Shown one piece after another: positions 16,982 to 26,111 of a stretch of 64,000 bases of DNA. Location: the NCBI GenBank assembly GCA_009993955.1, contig JAACSL010000008.1, positions 62,001 through 126,000 on the forward strand, read 5' to 3'. Source of the stretch: Paraglaciecola sp. Lineage in GTDB: Bacteria > Pseudomonadota > Gammaproteobacteria > Enterobacterales > Alteromonadaceae. Made by a program: the position numbers and the translations under genes. Under the pieces are notes generated by a model. It made no database searches. It had not been told where the DNA came from and was given only the letters and a program-made list of their open reading frames with translations. Position 1 is the first letter of the stretch. Each line of letters begins with the position of its first letter.

Positions 16982-19918
16982 ATGTTTACATTTAAAAAGA
17001 GTGCGGCTGCGCTTTCGGTAGCAGCGTGCCTAGGCTTATCTATGCCAGCTTTGGCAAATGATACAAACGGTTACATTACCGGTAATTCAATTACCACTAG
17101 CGGTGCTGTGTTATCAGACGTAACCATTAGCATTGAGAACCTAGAAACTGGTTTGAAGCGAACGGTTGTTTCTAACTCAGAAGGTTCTTTCCGTTTTCCA
17201 TTGTTACCTCCTGGTACGTACAAAGTAGTGGCTGAAAAAGCAGGCTACCGTGCTACAGTTGAAGAAAAAGTTACTGTTGGTATCAGCGGTAAAGTAAACA
17301 TGAACTTGGCGCTTAATGATGCTTCTATGGAAGTTATCGAAGTAACAGGTTCAGCAATTTCTTTGGTTGACGTAACTAGTACCAGTACAGGTATTGTTGT
17401 AGATTCAGTCACTTTAGATCGAGTTCCAGTACCAAGAGATCTAACCAGTGTTGCCTTATTGGCGCCAGGTACGACTAAGGGTGACTCTGCGTTTGGTAAC
17501 GTGCCATCAATCGGTGGTGCATCAGCGGCTGAAAATGCTTACTACATCAACGGCTTAAACATCACTAACTTCCGTACGGGCGTAGGTTCAAGCCAACCTC
17601 CCTTCGAAATGTACGAAACTTTTGAAGTAAAAACCGGTGGTTATTCTGCTGAATTCGGTCGGGTAACTGGTGGTGTTATCAATGCCAAAACCAAAAGCGG
17701 TACAAACGAATTTAAATGGGGCGTAAATGCCAACTACGAACCAGATGCACTTCGTGAAGACAAAAAATCAGAAAAACGTGCTGACGGTTCATACCGCATC
17801 GACAATACAGGCGACAAAAATACCTATTGGGATGTAAACATTTGGGCGAGTGGCGCAATTATCGAAGATACATTGTTCTTCTATGCACTATACAACCCGC
17901 GCTCTGATATTTTTGATTATAACGGTTCACAAAACGGAACCGGCGCTTCACAAACACAAAGTATCTACCGTGATGAAGACAAAGACGCATTTTGGGCAGC
18001 TAAGGTTGATTGGTACATCAATGAATCTAACATCTTAGAAGTAACTGCGTTCTCGGACCAAAGTTCAACTGATACATACAGAACGGATACCACTGGTGGT
18101 GTTGCAAATGGTGAACCAGCAGCGGGCTTCCAAGACGAGGGTGGTAAAAACTACAGCATCAAATACACCAGTATCATCAGCGATGATTTCTCAATCTCTG
18201 CTATGTATGGTGTGAATAAAGCGGATAGAACCACGGCCAGTGCTTTGGATGCAAATCCAGTTGTCTATCGTCGTTTCGACAGCAATGGTGCATTCGTTAT
18301 CGGCGGTAACTGGGCAAACTTCTCTGTTGATGTTGGTGACGACAAACGTGAGGTTTACCGTATAGATGCTGATTGGTACTTAGGCGATCACGAACTCCGT
18401 TTTGGTGTTGACTCTGAAACCTTGACCGCTAATTCAAGCACTATTAACTCAGGTGGTGCTTACTACTTGATCTACATGGATGACTCTGATCCGGCTAATC
18501 CAGTGCCTTACCAAGTGCGCAAACGTACTTACAGCTCAGGTGGTTCTTTCGAATCTAAAAACTTCGCTTACTACATTCAAGACCAGTGGCAAGCTACTGA
18601 TGACTTAGTCATCAATGCGGGTATTCGTAACGACTCATTCGAAAACTTCAATGGTGCGGGTGAATCCTTTGTTGAGTTGAGCAATCAATGGGCTCTGCGT
18701 TTAGGTGCGGTATACGACATCAATGGTGATGGCGACTCTAAAGTATGGGCAAGTTATGGCCGTTACTATTTGCCTGTTGCTGCCAATACCAACATTCGTT
18801 TGTCTGGTGCTGAAACGTACATCCAAGAATACAAAGCATGGACTGGTTTTGCTGACCAAGCTTTAGAAGTACCTAAGTTTGATGGCGCAACTACTCGTGA
18901 TACTGACGTGTTTTCTGATGGTGATGTACCCGATGCATCTGCGATCGTTGATGCATCTCTAGATCCAATGTTCTCAGATGAATTCATTGCTGGTTACCAG
19001 TTCCAATTGACGGATGATTGGAGCATGGCTGTTCAGGGTACTTACCGTGAACTGTCTACTACAATCGAAGACGTTGCGATTGACTATGGTTTCAATCAAT
19101 ACTTAGAGCGTGAATTTGGTTCTTCATGTACTGAATGTTCTGGTTTCCATTACTATGTATTAACTAACCCTAATACTGATTTAACAGTAACCACTGATCC
19201 AGACGGAAGTGGTCCTTTAGCGTTGGATACTTATACTATCCCTGCTGAAGATTTGAACTACCCAGACTCAGTGCGTAAGTACGCGGCAATCGACGTAACG
19301 TTTGAGCGTGCTTGGGACGGTGTTTGGTTATTGAATGCTGCCTATACTTGGTCACACAGCTGGGGTAATAACGAAGGTTATATCCGTTCAGACAATGGTC
19401 AAGACGATGCTGGTTTGACGACTTTGTTTGACCAACCTGGATTGTTAGATGGTGCGTACGGTAACTTACCAAACGACCGCAGACATTCAATTAAAGTATT
19501 CGGTGCTTACCAAGTAACTGAAGATTTGTTAATTGGTACTAACATTTCGTGGCAGTCTGGTCGTCCTAAAAACGCATTTGGCTACCACCCAACAGATGAA
19601 TTTGCTCAAGCCTACGGTTCTGAGTCATTCTATGCAAATGGTGAGTTAGTACCACGCGGATCTTTAGGTACCACTGCAAGCGTATTGTCTGTTGACTTAA
19701 CTGCCAGTTACAATATTCAGTTAAGCGATGAATACGATTTAACATTACGTGCAGATGTATTCAACATATTGGATAGCGCAACCGTTACTGAAGTAGACGA
19801 AATATATGACGATGAAGGTTTCGATGCTGGTTCTGGCCAAGTTAATCCTACCTTTGGTTTGCCGACCAACTGGCAGACTCCTCGTTACGTACGTTTAAGC
19901 GCTTCTTTGAAGTTCTAA
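16982..19918 (+). CDS. TonB-dependent receptor, Oar-like, with carboxypeptidase-regulatory domain
   Basis: 978 residues. Signal peptide ~1-25 (ends PALA), a carboxypeptidase-regulatory-like beta-sandwich (~28-112), a TonB-box-like stretch (EVIEVTG, ~118-124), a plug domain with YYINGLNITNF and GGYSAEFGRVTGGVINAKTKSGTN, then a large barrel ending in an aromatic-rich strand with C-terminal Phe (SASLKF). This is an Oar/OmpA-related receptor that takes up large substrates across the outer membrane using TonB energy. It is a paralogue of the receptor at 21905, with nearly identical signal peptides and leaders but divergent barrels. Substrate unknown; such genes often serve peptide or glycan uptake. 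Confidence 0.93.
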   Translation: MFTFKKSAAALSVAACLGLSMPALANDTNGYITGNSITTSGAVLSDVTISIENLETGLKRTVVSNSEGSFRFPLLPPGTYKVVAEKAGYRATVEEKVTVGISGKVNMNLALNDASMEVIEVTGSAISLVDVTSTSTGIVVDSVTLDRVPVPRDLTSVALLAPGTTKGDSAFGNVPSIGGASAAENAYYINGLNITNFRTGVGSSQPPFEMYETFEVKTGGYSAEFGRVTGGVINAKTKSGTNEFKWGVNANYEPDALREDKKSEKRADGSYRIDNTGDKNTYWDVNIWASGAIIEDTLFFYALYNPRSDIFDYNGSQNGTGASQTQSIYRDEDKDAFWAAKVDWYINESNILEVTAFSDQSSTDTYRTDTTGGVANGEPAAGFQDEGGKNYSIKYTSIISDDFSISAMYGVNKADRTTASALDANPVVYRRFDSNGAFVIGGNWANFSVDVGDDKREVYRIDADWYLGDHELRFGVDSETLTANSSTINSGGAYYLIYMDDSDPANPVPYQVRKRTYSSGGSFESKNFAYYIQDQWQATDDLVINAGIRNDSFENFNGAGESFVELSNQWALRLGAVYDINGDGDSKVWASYGRYYLPVAANTNIRLSGAETYIQEYKAWTGFADQALEVPKFDGATTRDTDVFSDGDVPDASAIVDASLDPMFSDEFIAGYQFQLTDDWSMAVQGTYRELSTTIEDVAIDYGFNQYLEREFGSSCTECSGFHYYVLTNPNTDLTVTTDPDGSGPLALDTYTIPAEDLNYPDSVRKYAAIDVTFERAWDGVWLLNAAYTWSHSWGNNEGYIRSDNGQDDAGLTTLFDQPGLLDGAYGNLPNDRRHSIKVFGAYQVTEDLLIGTNISWQSGRPKNAFGYHPTDEFAQAYGSESFYANGELVPRGSLGTTASVLSVDLTASYNIQLSDEYDLTLRADVFNILDSATVTEVDEIYDDEGFDAGSGQVNPTFGLPTNWQTPRYVRLSASLKF

Positions 19919-19937
19919 ACTGTACCTAGTCGAAATG

Positions 19938-19969
19938 AAAAGCCTCGCTTAGCGGGGCTTTTTTTTTTT
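19938..19969 (+). terminator. Intrinsic terminator after the first receptor
   Basis: AGCCTCGC/GCGGGGCT stem with a short TTA loop and a run of more than ten T residues. Confidence 0.9.
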
Positions 19970-19984
19970 ACAATAACTATACGG

Positions 19985-21454
19985 ATGACTTCTGAGGCAA
20001 CATTATTTATGACATCAGTCAACGATCAGCTCAATAATCTGGCCAAGATAGTAAAGCTTGGTGACAATAACGAAGCACGCAAAATACTGCAGGGATTAGT
20101 GAGTCATAAGCCAAGCATCAAGGAGAACTGGCTTGGTGTGACCCGTCTTGCCATATTGTCTTGTGAAATTTCCCTCGCAAAACAAGCGTTGACCTTATTT
20201 ATTGAGCAGCAACCTCACAGTTTAGAATCTCTATTACATTACCTAACTTTGTTGGTGGAAGTGGGAGAAATTACAGCTGCAAAAAACGTGGCAGAAAATC
20301 TTTTTTTACAGACGGATAAAAAACCACATCTTAGCCACTTTCTCAGCAATATTTATCTACAACTAGGTGATGCAGAAAAATCTGCTGAAATGGCCAAACA
20401 TACTTTGGAAGCGTTGCCTACCTCAGGACAGTCTTGGTTAGTTCTTACTGCGGGGCAGCCTTTAAAAGTGGAAGATGAGTGGTTTGCAAAAATGCAGGCA
20501 ATAGAAAAGGATATAACAAAGACTGATGATAATCGCTCACTTGCTTGTTACTACGCAGCAAAGAGCAAATTGGCGGTGGATAATAACGAAGATGAGTTGG
20601 CTTTTGACTTTGCGACAAAAGCAAACACATGTATGAAGTCACTTTCACAATTTGATGGCAAAAGAGAAGAGTCCATCGTAAATAGAATTATCGCTAACAC
20701 TGCAAATGATTCTCAGTCTGTCAGCTCAAATTCTGAGGTTGACGAATTTTGTCCGATTTTTATTGTCGGATTACCACGCAGTGGTACCTCGCTGTTAGAG
20801 CAAATATTATGTCAACATAGCAAAATTGTTGACGGAGGCGAATTCAACGGAATGGAAAGAGCCACTCGCTGTCTCACGAAAGGTGAAACGATTGGCAGTA
20901 AAGATGAACACTTCTTGGCTTCCAACATTCAAAAGTTATTACCTCAGATTAAAGCAAACTATGTACGTTATGCTCAAGAACGTTATGGCAACGAAGGGAT
21001 GGTGGTTGATAAAAGTCTCAATAACAGTCGTTACCTGTGGTTAATCAGGCAGGTGTTTCCCAACGCTCCCATTATTTATATTGAGCGGGATAAAGCAGAT
21101 GTCGCGTGGTCATGTTTTCGAACTCACTTTAGTTCTGGCCTTCATTGGACGCAGTCTGTAAACGATATTGCACATTTCATGAACTTAGAAGACAAACTGA
21201 TGGCGCATTGGCTTAAGCTTTATGGCTCTTTCATTTATCCCATTAAGTATGAAAATTTAGTGGCAAACACAGAACCTGAACTGATCGCTTTAATGCAACA
21301 TTGTGGTTTGGATTATGAGCCTAACCAACTTGAATTTCATGCGAGTAAAAGACCAATCTATACAGCAAGTGTGGCACAAGTCAGACAAACTTTGAGTACA
21401 CAGTCCATTGCAAAATCCGCCAAGTTACAGCATCATTTTTCGATGTTTCGATAA
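19985..21454 (+). CDS. TPR-containing sulfotransferase family protein
   Basis: 489 residues. The N-terminal half (~10-230) consists of TPR-like helical repeats. The C-terminal half is a sulfotransferase domain. The 5'-phosphosulfate loop GLPRSGTS is at ~261-268, and a 3'-phosphate-binding region with IYIERDKADVAWSCFRTHFS lies at ~362-381. No signal peptide is seen, so it is probably cytosolic and PAPS-dependent. The acceptor is unknown. It starts only ~16 bp after the receptor terminator and lies between two paralogous receptors. A second in-frame ATG at 20009 has GAGG upstream and is an alternative start. Confidence 0.85.
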   Translation: MTSEATLFMTSVNDQLNNLAKIVKLGDNNEARKILQGLVSHKPSIKENWLGVTRLAILSCEISLAKQALTLFIEQQPHSLESLLHYLTLLVEVGEITAAKNVAENLFLQTDKKPHLSHFLSNIYLQLGDAEKSAEMAKHTLEALPTSGQSWLVLTAGQPLKVEDEWFAKMQAIEKDITKTDDNRSLACYYAAKSKLAVDNNEDELAFDFATKANTCMKSLSQFDGKREESIVNRIIANTANDSQSVSSNSEVDEFCPIFIVGLPRSGTSLLEQILCQHSKIVDGGEFNGMERATRCLTKGETIGSKDEHFLASNIQKLLPQIKANYVRYAQERYGNEGMVVDKSLNNSRYLWLIRQVFPNAPIIYIERDKADVAWSCFRTHFSSGLHWTQSVNDIAHFMNLEDKLMAHWLKLYGSFIYPIKYENLVANTEPELIALMQHCGLDYEPNQLEFHASKRPIYTASVAQVRQTLSTQSIAKSAKLQHHFSMFR

Positions 21455-21904
21455 TTTTGTGAACAATATATTGAGCTGTGCCTGAGTAAAGAAGGCACAT
21501 TGTGTGTTGAATGCTCTGAGTTGGTTTTATTGTAGCTTGAGTAATTATCCCAACTAAAATAAAACCACTCTGAATTTCCTTTGTTAAACATCCTGTCGAC
21601 TCTAAATTTTATGAATATGGCTGGATCGTTTTGTACTTTCATTGCCAGAGAAACACACCCTGAAACACTGAGAAAAACAATCTTCTGGTTTTTCAGTTCA
21701 TATTTGGCCTTTGAGTAAGGCGTCTCAAATGTAGTTAAGGTGTTGCATTCGGTTGGCGCTGCATTGTTTAGGAGAATTGTTACAGGCTGTTGACCATTTG
21801 ACCAATACGTGGTTAATATCTACGCGAGGCTCACTACCTTATTTATAAAAAAGTCGTTAAAACGACAAACCAATCACACTTAATAGTGGTCCAGGGAGAC
21901 ATAT
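21455..21904 (+). promoter_or_regulatory. Regulatory region and 5' leader of the second TonB receptor
   Basis: 450 bp without a convincing gene. The 3' end repeats the leader of the first receptor: GAGGctCACTACCTt (21826-21840), a perfect hairpin GTCGTT/AACGAC with a 2-nt loop (21853-21866), a hairpin CACT/AGTG (21877-21888) and SD GGGAG (21894-21898) before ATG at 21905. The upstream part has an imperfect stem near 21667-21695 (CTG/CAG with A5/T5) that could end the sulfotransferase transcript. A minus-strand frame here does not look coding. Confidence 0.6.
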
Positions 21905-24900
21905 ATGTTTACATTCAAAAAGAGTGCTGCTGCTCTGTCAGTAGCTGCTTGCTTGGGTTTATCCTTGCCAGCAGTAGCAGATAATACAACGTCTAACATC
22001 GTCGGTTCTATCAAAGCTAACGATTACTCTCAGTATACCGTGACCGCCACTGACCCAAAAACTGGGTACAGCCGCCAAATTTCCGTTTCTGATGAAGGAA
22101 CGTTTCGTTTTTCAAAATTACCCACGGGTGAATATGACATCGTAATCAGTAAAAATGGTGAAGTTGTCGCCACTGATAAATTACGGGTTGCCTTGGGTTC
22201 AAACGCAAACGCAGACTTCGATTTTTTAAGTGCTGATGGTACCGAACGTATTGAAGTGACAGGTGCTCGCTTTTCAGCTGTTGACGTAACGTCTACCGAC
22301 TCAGGTTTAGTTATTGACGAATTTGAGCTTGATCGTTTACCTGTTGCGAGAAATTTAACTGCAGTATCTTTACTTGCCCCAGGTACGGTGGCCGGTGAAT
22401 CTGGTTTTGGCAACACCGCCTCATTTGGTGGCGCTTCTGTTGCTGAAAACTCCTGTTACATCAATGGATTAGAAGTAACTAATACTCGTCAAGGCTTAGG
22501 TTGCGGTTCTGTCCCTTTTGAATTTTACAAAGAATTCCAGGTTAAAACGGGTGGTTACTCAGCTCAATTTGGTCGTACAACTGGCGGTGTAGTGAACGCT
22601 GTTACCAAGAGCGGTACAAACGAGTGGGAATTTGCTGCGGTTGCTAATTTTATTCCTTCTGGTTTGCAAGAAAAAGGTAGCGTTTCTCGTGGTAAGGGCT
22701 CAACCGGATTGGTGTTTGCTGATGAGAGATTGGACGAACAAAGTTTTATTGATGTAGCTATCTCTGCGTCTGGTCCGTTGATTGAAGATACCCTATTTAT
22801 TTATGCTTTGGTTAACCCACGCGATTCTCAAAATGACTTTGCTTTTGCCAACGGCCGCAGAAGAACGACACCCGTTAATGAATTCAGAGAGCGGGAATCA
22901 TCAGGCAGTGACAACCTATTCTGGGGTGTAAAATTAGATTGGCAAATTGCTGAAGATCACCGTTTGAGTTATTTCGGTTATTCTGACCGCAACGATACCA
23001 CTGAAACCATTTACGACTATAACGGTAACACCGGTGTGATTTCTGGTGACCCAGAATACAACGTTCGTTTGCGTGGTGGTAAAGCTCAGAGTTTAACCTA
23101 TACAGGCTATTTAACCGACGATTTATCAGTTAGCGCGATGGCAGGTGAAATTAAGACTGAGTACAACACATTAAAACCAGGAGTAGACCTTAACTGTCCA
23201 TCTGTTAACGATACACGTACTACCACTAACCCCATCACAAGCTGTGGTCAAGGTGGAACAGTTGGTAGCAACAACGATGACAACGTCCAGTATCGCTTAG
23301 ACATTGAATATGTGTTTGGTGATCACACCATCAAAGCTGGTTTAGATGTGCAAAACCGCGAATCTACTCGTTTAGATGAACCAGTGGGCGGACACAGTTA
23401 TACCTATAGTACGCTTATCCCTACCGGTACTATCCAGGGTATTCCTTACACCAACAATACTGGTGCTAATCAGGATTATGTAACTGACCGTATCTTTGCT
23501 GGTGGTGGTGGTTTTAAATCAGATCTGACTGCCTATTACATCGAAGATGTATGGCAGGCTACTGAAAACCTCATATTGAACATTGGCTTGCGTAAAGACA
23601 AATTCAAGGGTGAAGGTACTACCGGTAAATTATTGTTCGACTTTAATACCGACATTGCTCCGCGTTTAGGGTTTAGCTGGGATGTGAATGGCGATGGTGA
23701 TACCAAAGTCTTTGGTACTTACGGTACTTACTACTTGCCGGTGGCTAACAACACCATTTTCCGTGCTGCATCAGGCGTAAGTGACGTTACAACTCACTAC
23801 ACTTTCACAGGTTCAGACGCCACTGGCTCACCTACTGGTATTCAGCCAATAACCGGTAATCTGAGCACTTCACAAGCGGTTAACTCAGTATCTACCATTC
23901 CGCAAAAAGATATTTTTGTGGCCGAAGAAGCTAATCCCTTTGCACGTGACGAGTATATCTTGGGTTATGAGCAAGTGCTTAGCGATGAGTTGTCTTTCTC
24001 TGTTACCGGTATTTATCGTGAAGTAACAAGCGTTCTTGACGACTATTGTGGTGAATTTGCTTATCCATACTGTTTGTTAGTGAGCCCTGGTGATAACGCC
24101 ACATCCTATAAAGATGGCTTCTATTACTATGGTAATGGCGATCCACGTAACTATATAGACTTCGACTTATTTGATGGAGAACCAGATCCCGGTTCACGTA
24201 CTACGATCCCGGCAGCGGATATTGGTCTTCCTGAAGGTAATAATGAATATCTAGCCTTACAAACACAGATGATGTATCGCGCGGATGATTTCCGCATGAC
24301 TTTCATTTACACCTGGTCAAGAAGCACGGGTAACTTCGAAGGTGCGGTTAAGTCTGATATCGTACAAGCTGATGCTGGTATTACTCAAGACTTCGACTTC
24401 CCAGCATTAATGGATGGCGCACAAGGTTATCAAGCCAATGACCGTCGTCATGCATTTAAGTTGTTCGGTAGTTATGATCTCACTGAAGACTTGACGTTTG
24501 GTTTTAACGCTCAGTTAATCAGCGGTAAACCTTTGTCAACATTTGGCCGTGGTTATATCACCGATGATCCCGATATTTACGGTAGCTACGGGGATACGTT
24601 CTACATCTACACAGGGCAGTGTCCAGACACCAATATGGATGGAGTGTGTCAACAAACTGAAAAAGTGTTTACTTTCACACCTCGCGGTAGCGCTGGTAGA
24701 ACACCTTGGACGTTTAATGTAGATGTATCGTTGGCATACAGCTTCGAAGTTGAAGGTATTGAGATGGAAGCCTCGGTTGACGTATTCAATTTGTTGAATA
24801 GCCAAGAAGTGATCAGTTCTAACGAACACTATGAGATCAGTGAAGGTAATGTCAGTCAGTGGTACGGTGCTGCTTATGATTGGCAAACTCCGCGCTACGT

Positions 24901-24928
24901 TCGCTTTGGTTTTGAAGCAAGATTTTAA
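21905..24928 (+). CDS. TonB-dependent receptor, Oar-like (second paralogue)
   Basis: 1007 residues. Signal peptide ~1-25 is almost the same as in the upstream paralogue. It is followed by a carboxypeptidase-regulatory-like domain (~30-112), a TonB-box-like ERIEVTGA (~118), a plug with CYINGLEVTN and GGYSAQFGRTTGGVVNAVTKSG, and a long barrel ending in a C-terminal Phe (GFEARF). Unlike the first receptor, the plug carries two Cys (184 and 200) that could form a disulfide loop, and the barrel carries further Cys pairs. Probably imports a different large substrate. It is followed by a terminator and then the TonB2-type operon that should energise it. Confidence 0.93.
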   Translation: MFTFKKSAAALSVAACLGLSLPAVADNTTSNIVGSIKANDYSQYTVTATDPKTGYSRQISVSDEGTFRFSKLPTGEYDIVISKNGEVVATDKLRVALGSNANADFDFLSADGTERIEVTGARFSAVDVTSTDSGLVIDEFELDRLPVARNLTAVSLLAPGTVAGESGFGNTASFGGASVAENSCYINGLEVTNTRQGLGCGSVPFEFYKEFQVKTGGYSAQFGRTTGGVVNAVTKSGTNEWEFAAVANFIPSGLQEKGSVSRGKGSTGLVFADERLDEQSFIDVAISASGPLIEDTLFIYALVNPRDSQNDFAFANGRRRTTPVNEFRERESSGSDNLFWGVKLDWQIAEDHRLSYFGYSDRNDTTETIYDYNGNTGVISGDPEYNVRLRGGKAQSLTYTGYLTDDLSVSAMAGEIKTEYNTLKPGVDLNCPSVNDTRTTTNPITSCGQGGTVGSNNDDNVQYRLDIEYVFGDHTIKAGLDVQNRESTRLDEPVGGHSYTYSTLIPTGTIQGIPYTNNTGANQDYVTDRIFAGGGGFKSDLTAYYIEDVWQATENLILNIGLRKDKFKGEGTTGKLLFDFNTDIAPRLGFSWDVNGDGDTKVFGTYGTYYLPVANNTIFRAASGVSDVTTHYTFTGSDATGSPTGIQPITGNLSTSQAVNSVSTIPQKDIFVAEEANPFARDEYILGYEQVLSDELSFSVTGIYREVTSVLDDYCGEFAYPYCLLVSPGDNATSYKDGFYYYGNGDPRNYIDFDLFDGEPDPGSRTTIPAADIGLPEGNNEYLALQTQMMYRADDFRMTFIYTWSRSTGNFEGAVKSDIVQADAGITQDFDFPALMDGAQGYQANDRRHAFKLFGSYDLTEDLTFGFNAQLISGKPLSTFGRGYITDDPDIYGSYGDTFYIYTGQCPDTNMDGVCQQTEKVFTFTPRGSAGRTPWTFNVDVSLAYSFEVEGIEMEASVDVFNLLNSQEVISSNEHYEISEGNVSQWYGAAYDWQTPRYVRFGFEARF

Positions 24929-24980
24929 TCAAAGTTAATGTTGGCTATTTGCTTTGTGTAAATAGCTAGCAATAAACCCA

Positions 24981-25012
24981 AAAACCTCCACTTTCAGTGG
25001 AGGTTTTTTTTT
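24981..25012 (+). terminator. Intrinsic terminator after the second receptor
   Basis: A perfect 10-bp stem AACCTCCACT/AGTGGAGGTT with a TTC loop and a T-run, 52 bp after the stop codon. Confidence 0.93.
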
Positions 25013-25332
25013 GAAGACTCAAACCCGTCTTCCTGTGTTTTTAGTCAGAATAAAATTTCAACAGTGATTGCACAATTTACAACACATTCTAAAAAAGCAA
25101 AAAAAGCAAAAAAAGCAAAAAAAGCAAAAAAAGCAAATGTTTAAATTACGCAAATGTTCAGCATTGCAATAATCCTCGTCTTGACAATTCGCTAACATCC
25201 ATGTGACCATTCAACAGTCTTAGTCGTATTAAATTTAGAGCTAAGCCCCTTAAACAACAGTGCTTTATAAGCCCCTTGCTGACCAACATACGCGCTTAGC
25301 AAGGATTCAAAACAAGAAATTGGTTGGGAATT
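25013..25332 (+). promoter_or_regulatory. Gap upstream of the TonB2-type operon
   Basis: 320 bp between terminator and operon. It contains the A7GC tandem array (25091-25134) and a TTGACA at 25181-25186 without a good -10 at the standard spacing. The promoter of the DUF3450-ExbBD-TonB operon must lie here. No other structure or gene is seen. Confidence 0.5.
25091..25134 (+). repeat. Five tandem copies of a 9-nt A-tract unit
   Basis: A6GC followed by four exact copies of A7GC. The 9-nt spacing puts A-tracts close to one helical turn apart, which favours intrinsic DNA curvature. It lies ~200 bp upstream of the operon start. Confidence 0.95.
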
Positions 25333-26106
25333 ATGTCCAAAATGAGCAAGAGAAACCTTATTGCTTCTGCCGTCGTTGGTGCCTTTGCACTCGGTAGCAG
25401 CGCCGTTGTCTCTGCAGACACGTTAAATGATCTTCATGCAGAAGAATCTAAAATTCACGTTGCTGCAGCGAACTCCCAAGAGAAAATAAATAATCTTTAT
25501 GAGCAATCTCAAGAATTATTTGCTGAATATCGTCAGGTAGTTGACGAAACTGAGAATCTCAAAGTTTATAACGATTACGTTGCCACATTAGTTGCTGACC
25601 AGCAACGTGGAATCGACTCTTTACAACGTCAAATCGATGGTATCGAAGGTGTTAAACGTGGCGTAGTTCCTCTGATGTTCAGAATGATCGATAGCCTAGA
25701 ACAGTTTATCAATCTTGATGTACCAATTGACTTGGAAGAGCGTAAAGCCCGAGTTGATCGTTTGCGTGATGTAATGGGTAATTCCAACGTAACGACGTCG
25801 GAACAATTCCGTCAAGTTATTGAAGCTTATCAAATAGAAAACACTTATGGTCGCTTCATGGGATCATATAAAGGTACTCTTAATTTCCAAGGTACTGAAA
25901 TCACAGTTGATTTCTTTAATCTAGGTAGAACTGCTCTCGTTGCATTGTCACTTGATCAAAAAAATGCATGGGTGTGGGATAACGACGCTCGTGCATGGCA
26001 AGAACTTGGCGATGAGTATTTAAGCTCAGTCATCACTGCTGTACGTATGGCCAATAAACTTGTGCCAGCTGATCTTATTAAGTTACCAATTAAAGCTGCG
26101 GAGTAA
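25333..26106 (+). CDS. DUF3450 periplasmic protein of the TonB2-type operon
   Basis: A 257-residue secreted protein with a signal peptide (ends VVSA-D) followed by a long helical, coiled-coil-like region (~30-120) and a compact C-terminal part with an AWVWDNDARAWQEL motif. It matches DUF3450, a family found next to ExbB/TtpC genes in marine gammaproteobacteria. Periplasmic; likely an accessory of the energy-transducing complex, by context. ATG at 25333 has GGGA 5 nt upstream; a TTG at 25324 is an in-frame alternative. Confidence 0.85.
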   Translation: MSKMSKRNLIASAVVGAFALGSSAVVSADTLNDLHAEESKIHVAAANSQEKINNLYEQSQELFAEYRQVVDETENLKVYNDYVATLVADQQRGIDSLQRQIDGIEGVKRGVVPLMFRMIDSLEQFINLDVPIDLEERKARVDRLRDVMGNSNVTTSEQFRQVIEAYQIENTYGRFMGSYKGTLNFQGTEITVDFFNLGRTALVALSLDQKNAWVWDNDARAWQELGDEYLSSVITAVRMANKLVPADLIKLPIKAAE

Positions 26107-26111
26107 TATTG

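Noticed and set aside
21433..21642. 69-codon minus-strand frame after the sulfotransferase gene
   Set aside because: It overlaps the sulfotransferase end, has no ribosome binding site and an unusual Asn/Ser/Tyr-rich composition.
22030..22416. 128-codon antisense frame in the second receptor
   Set aside because: Shadow of a strongly conserved receptor plug region on the plus strand.
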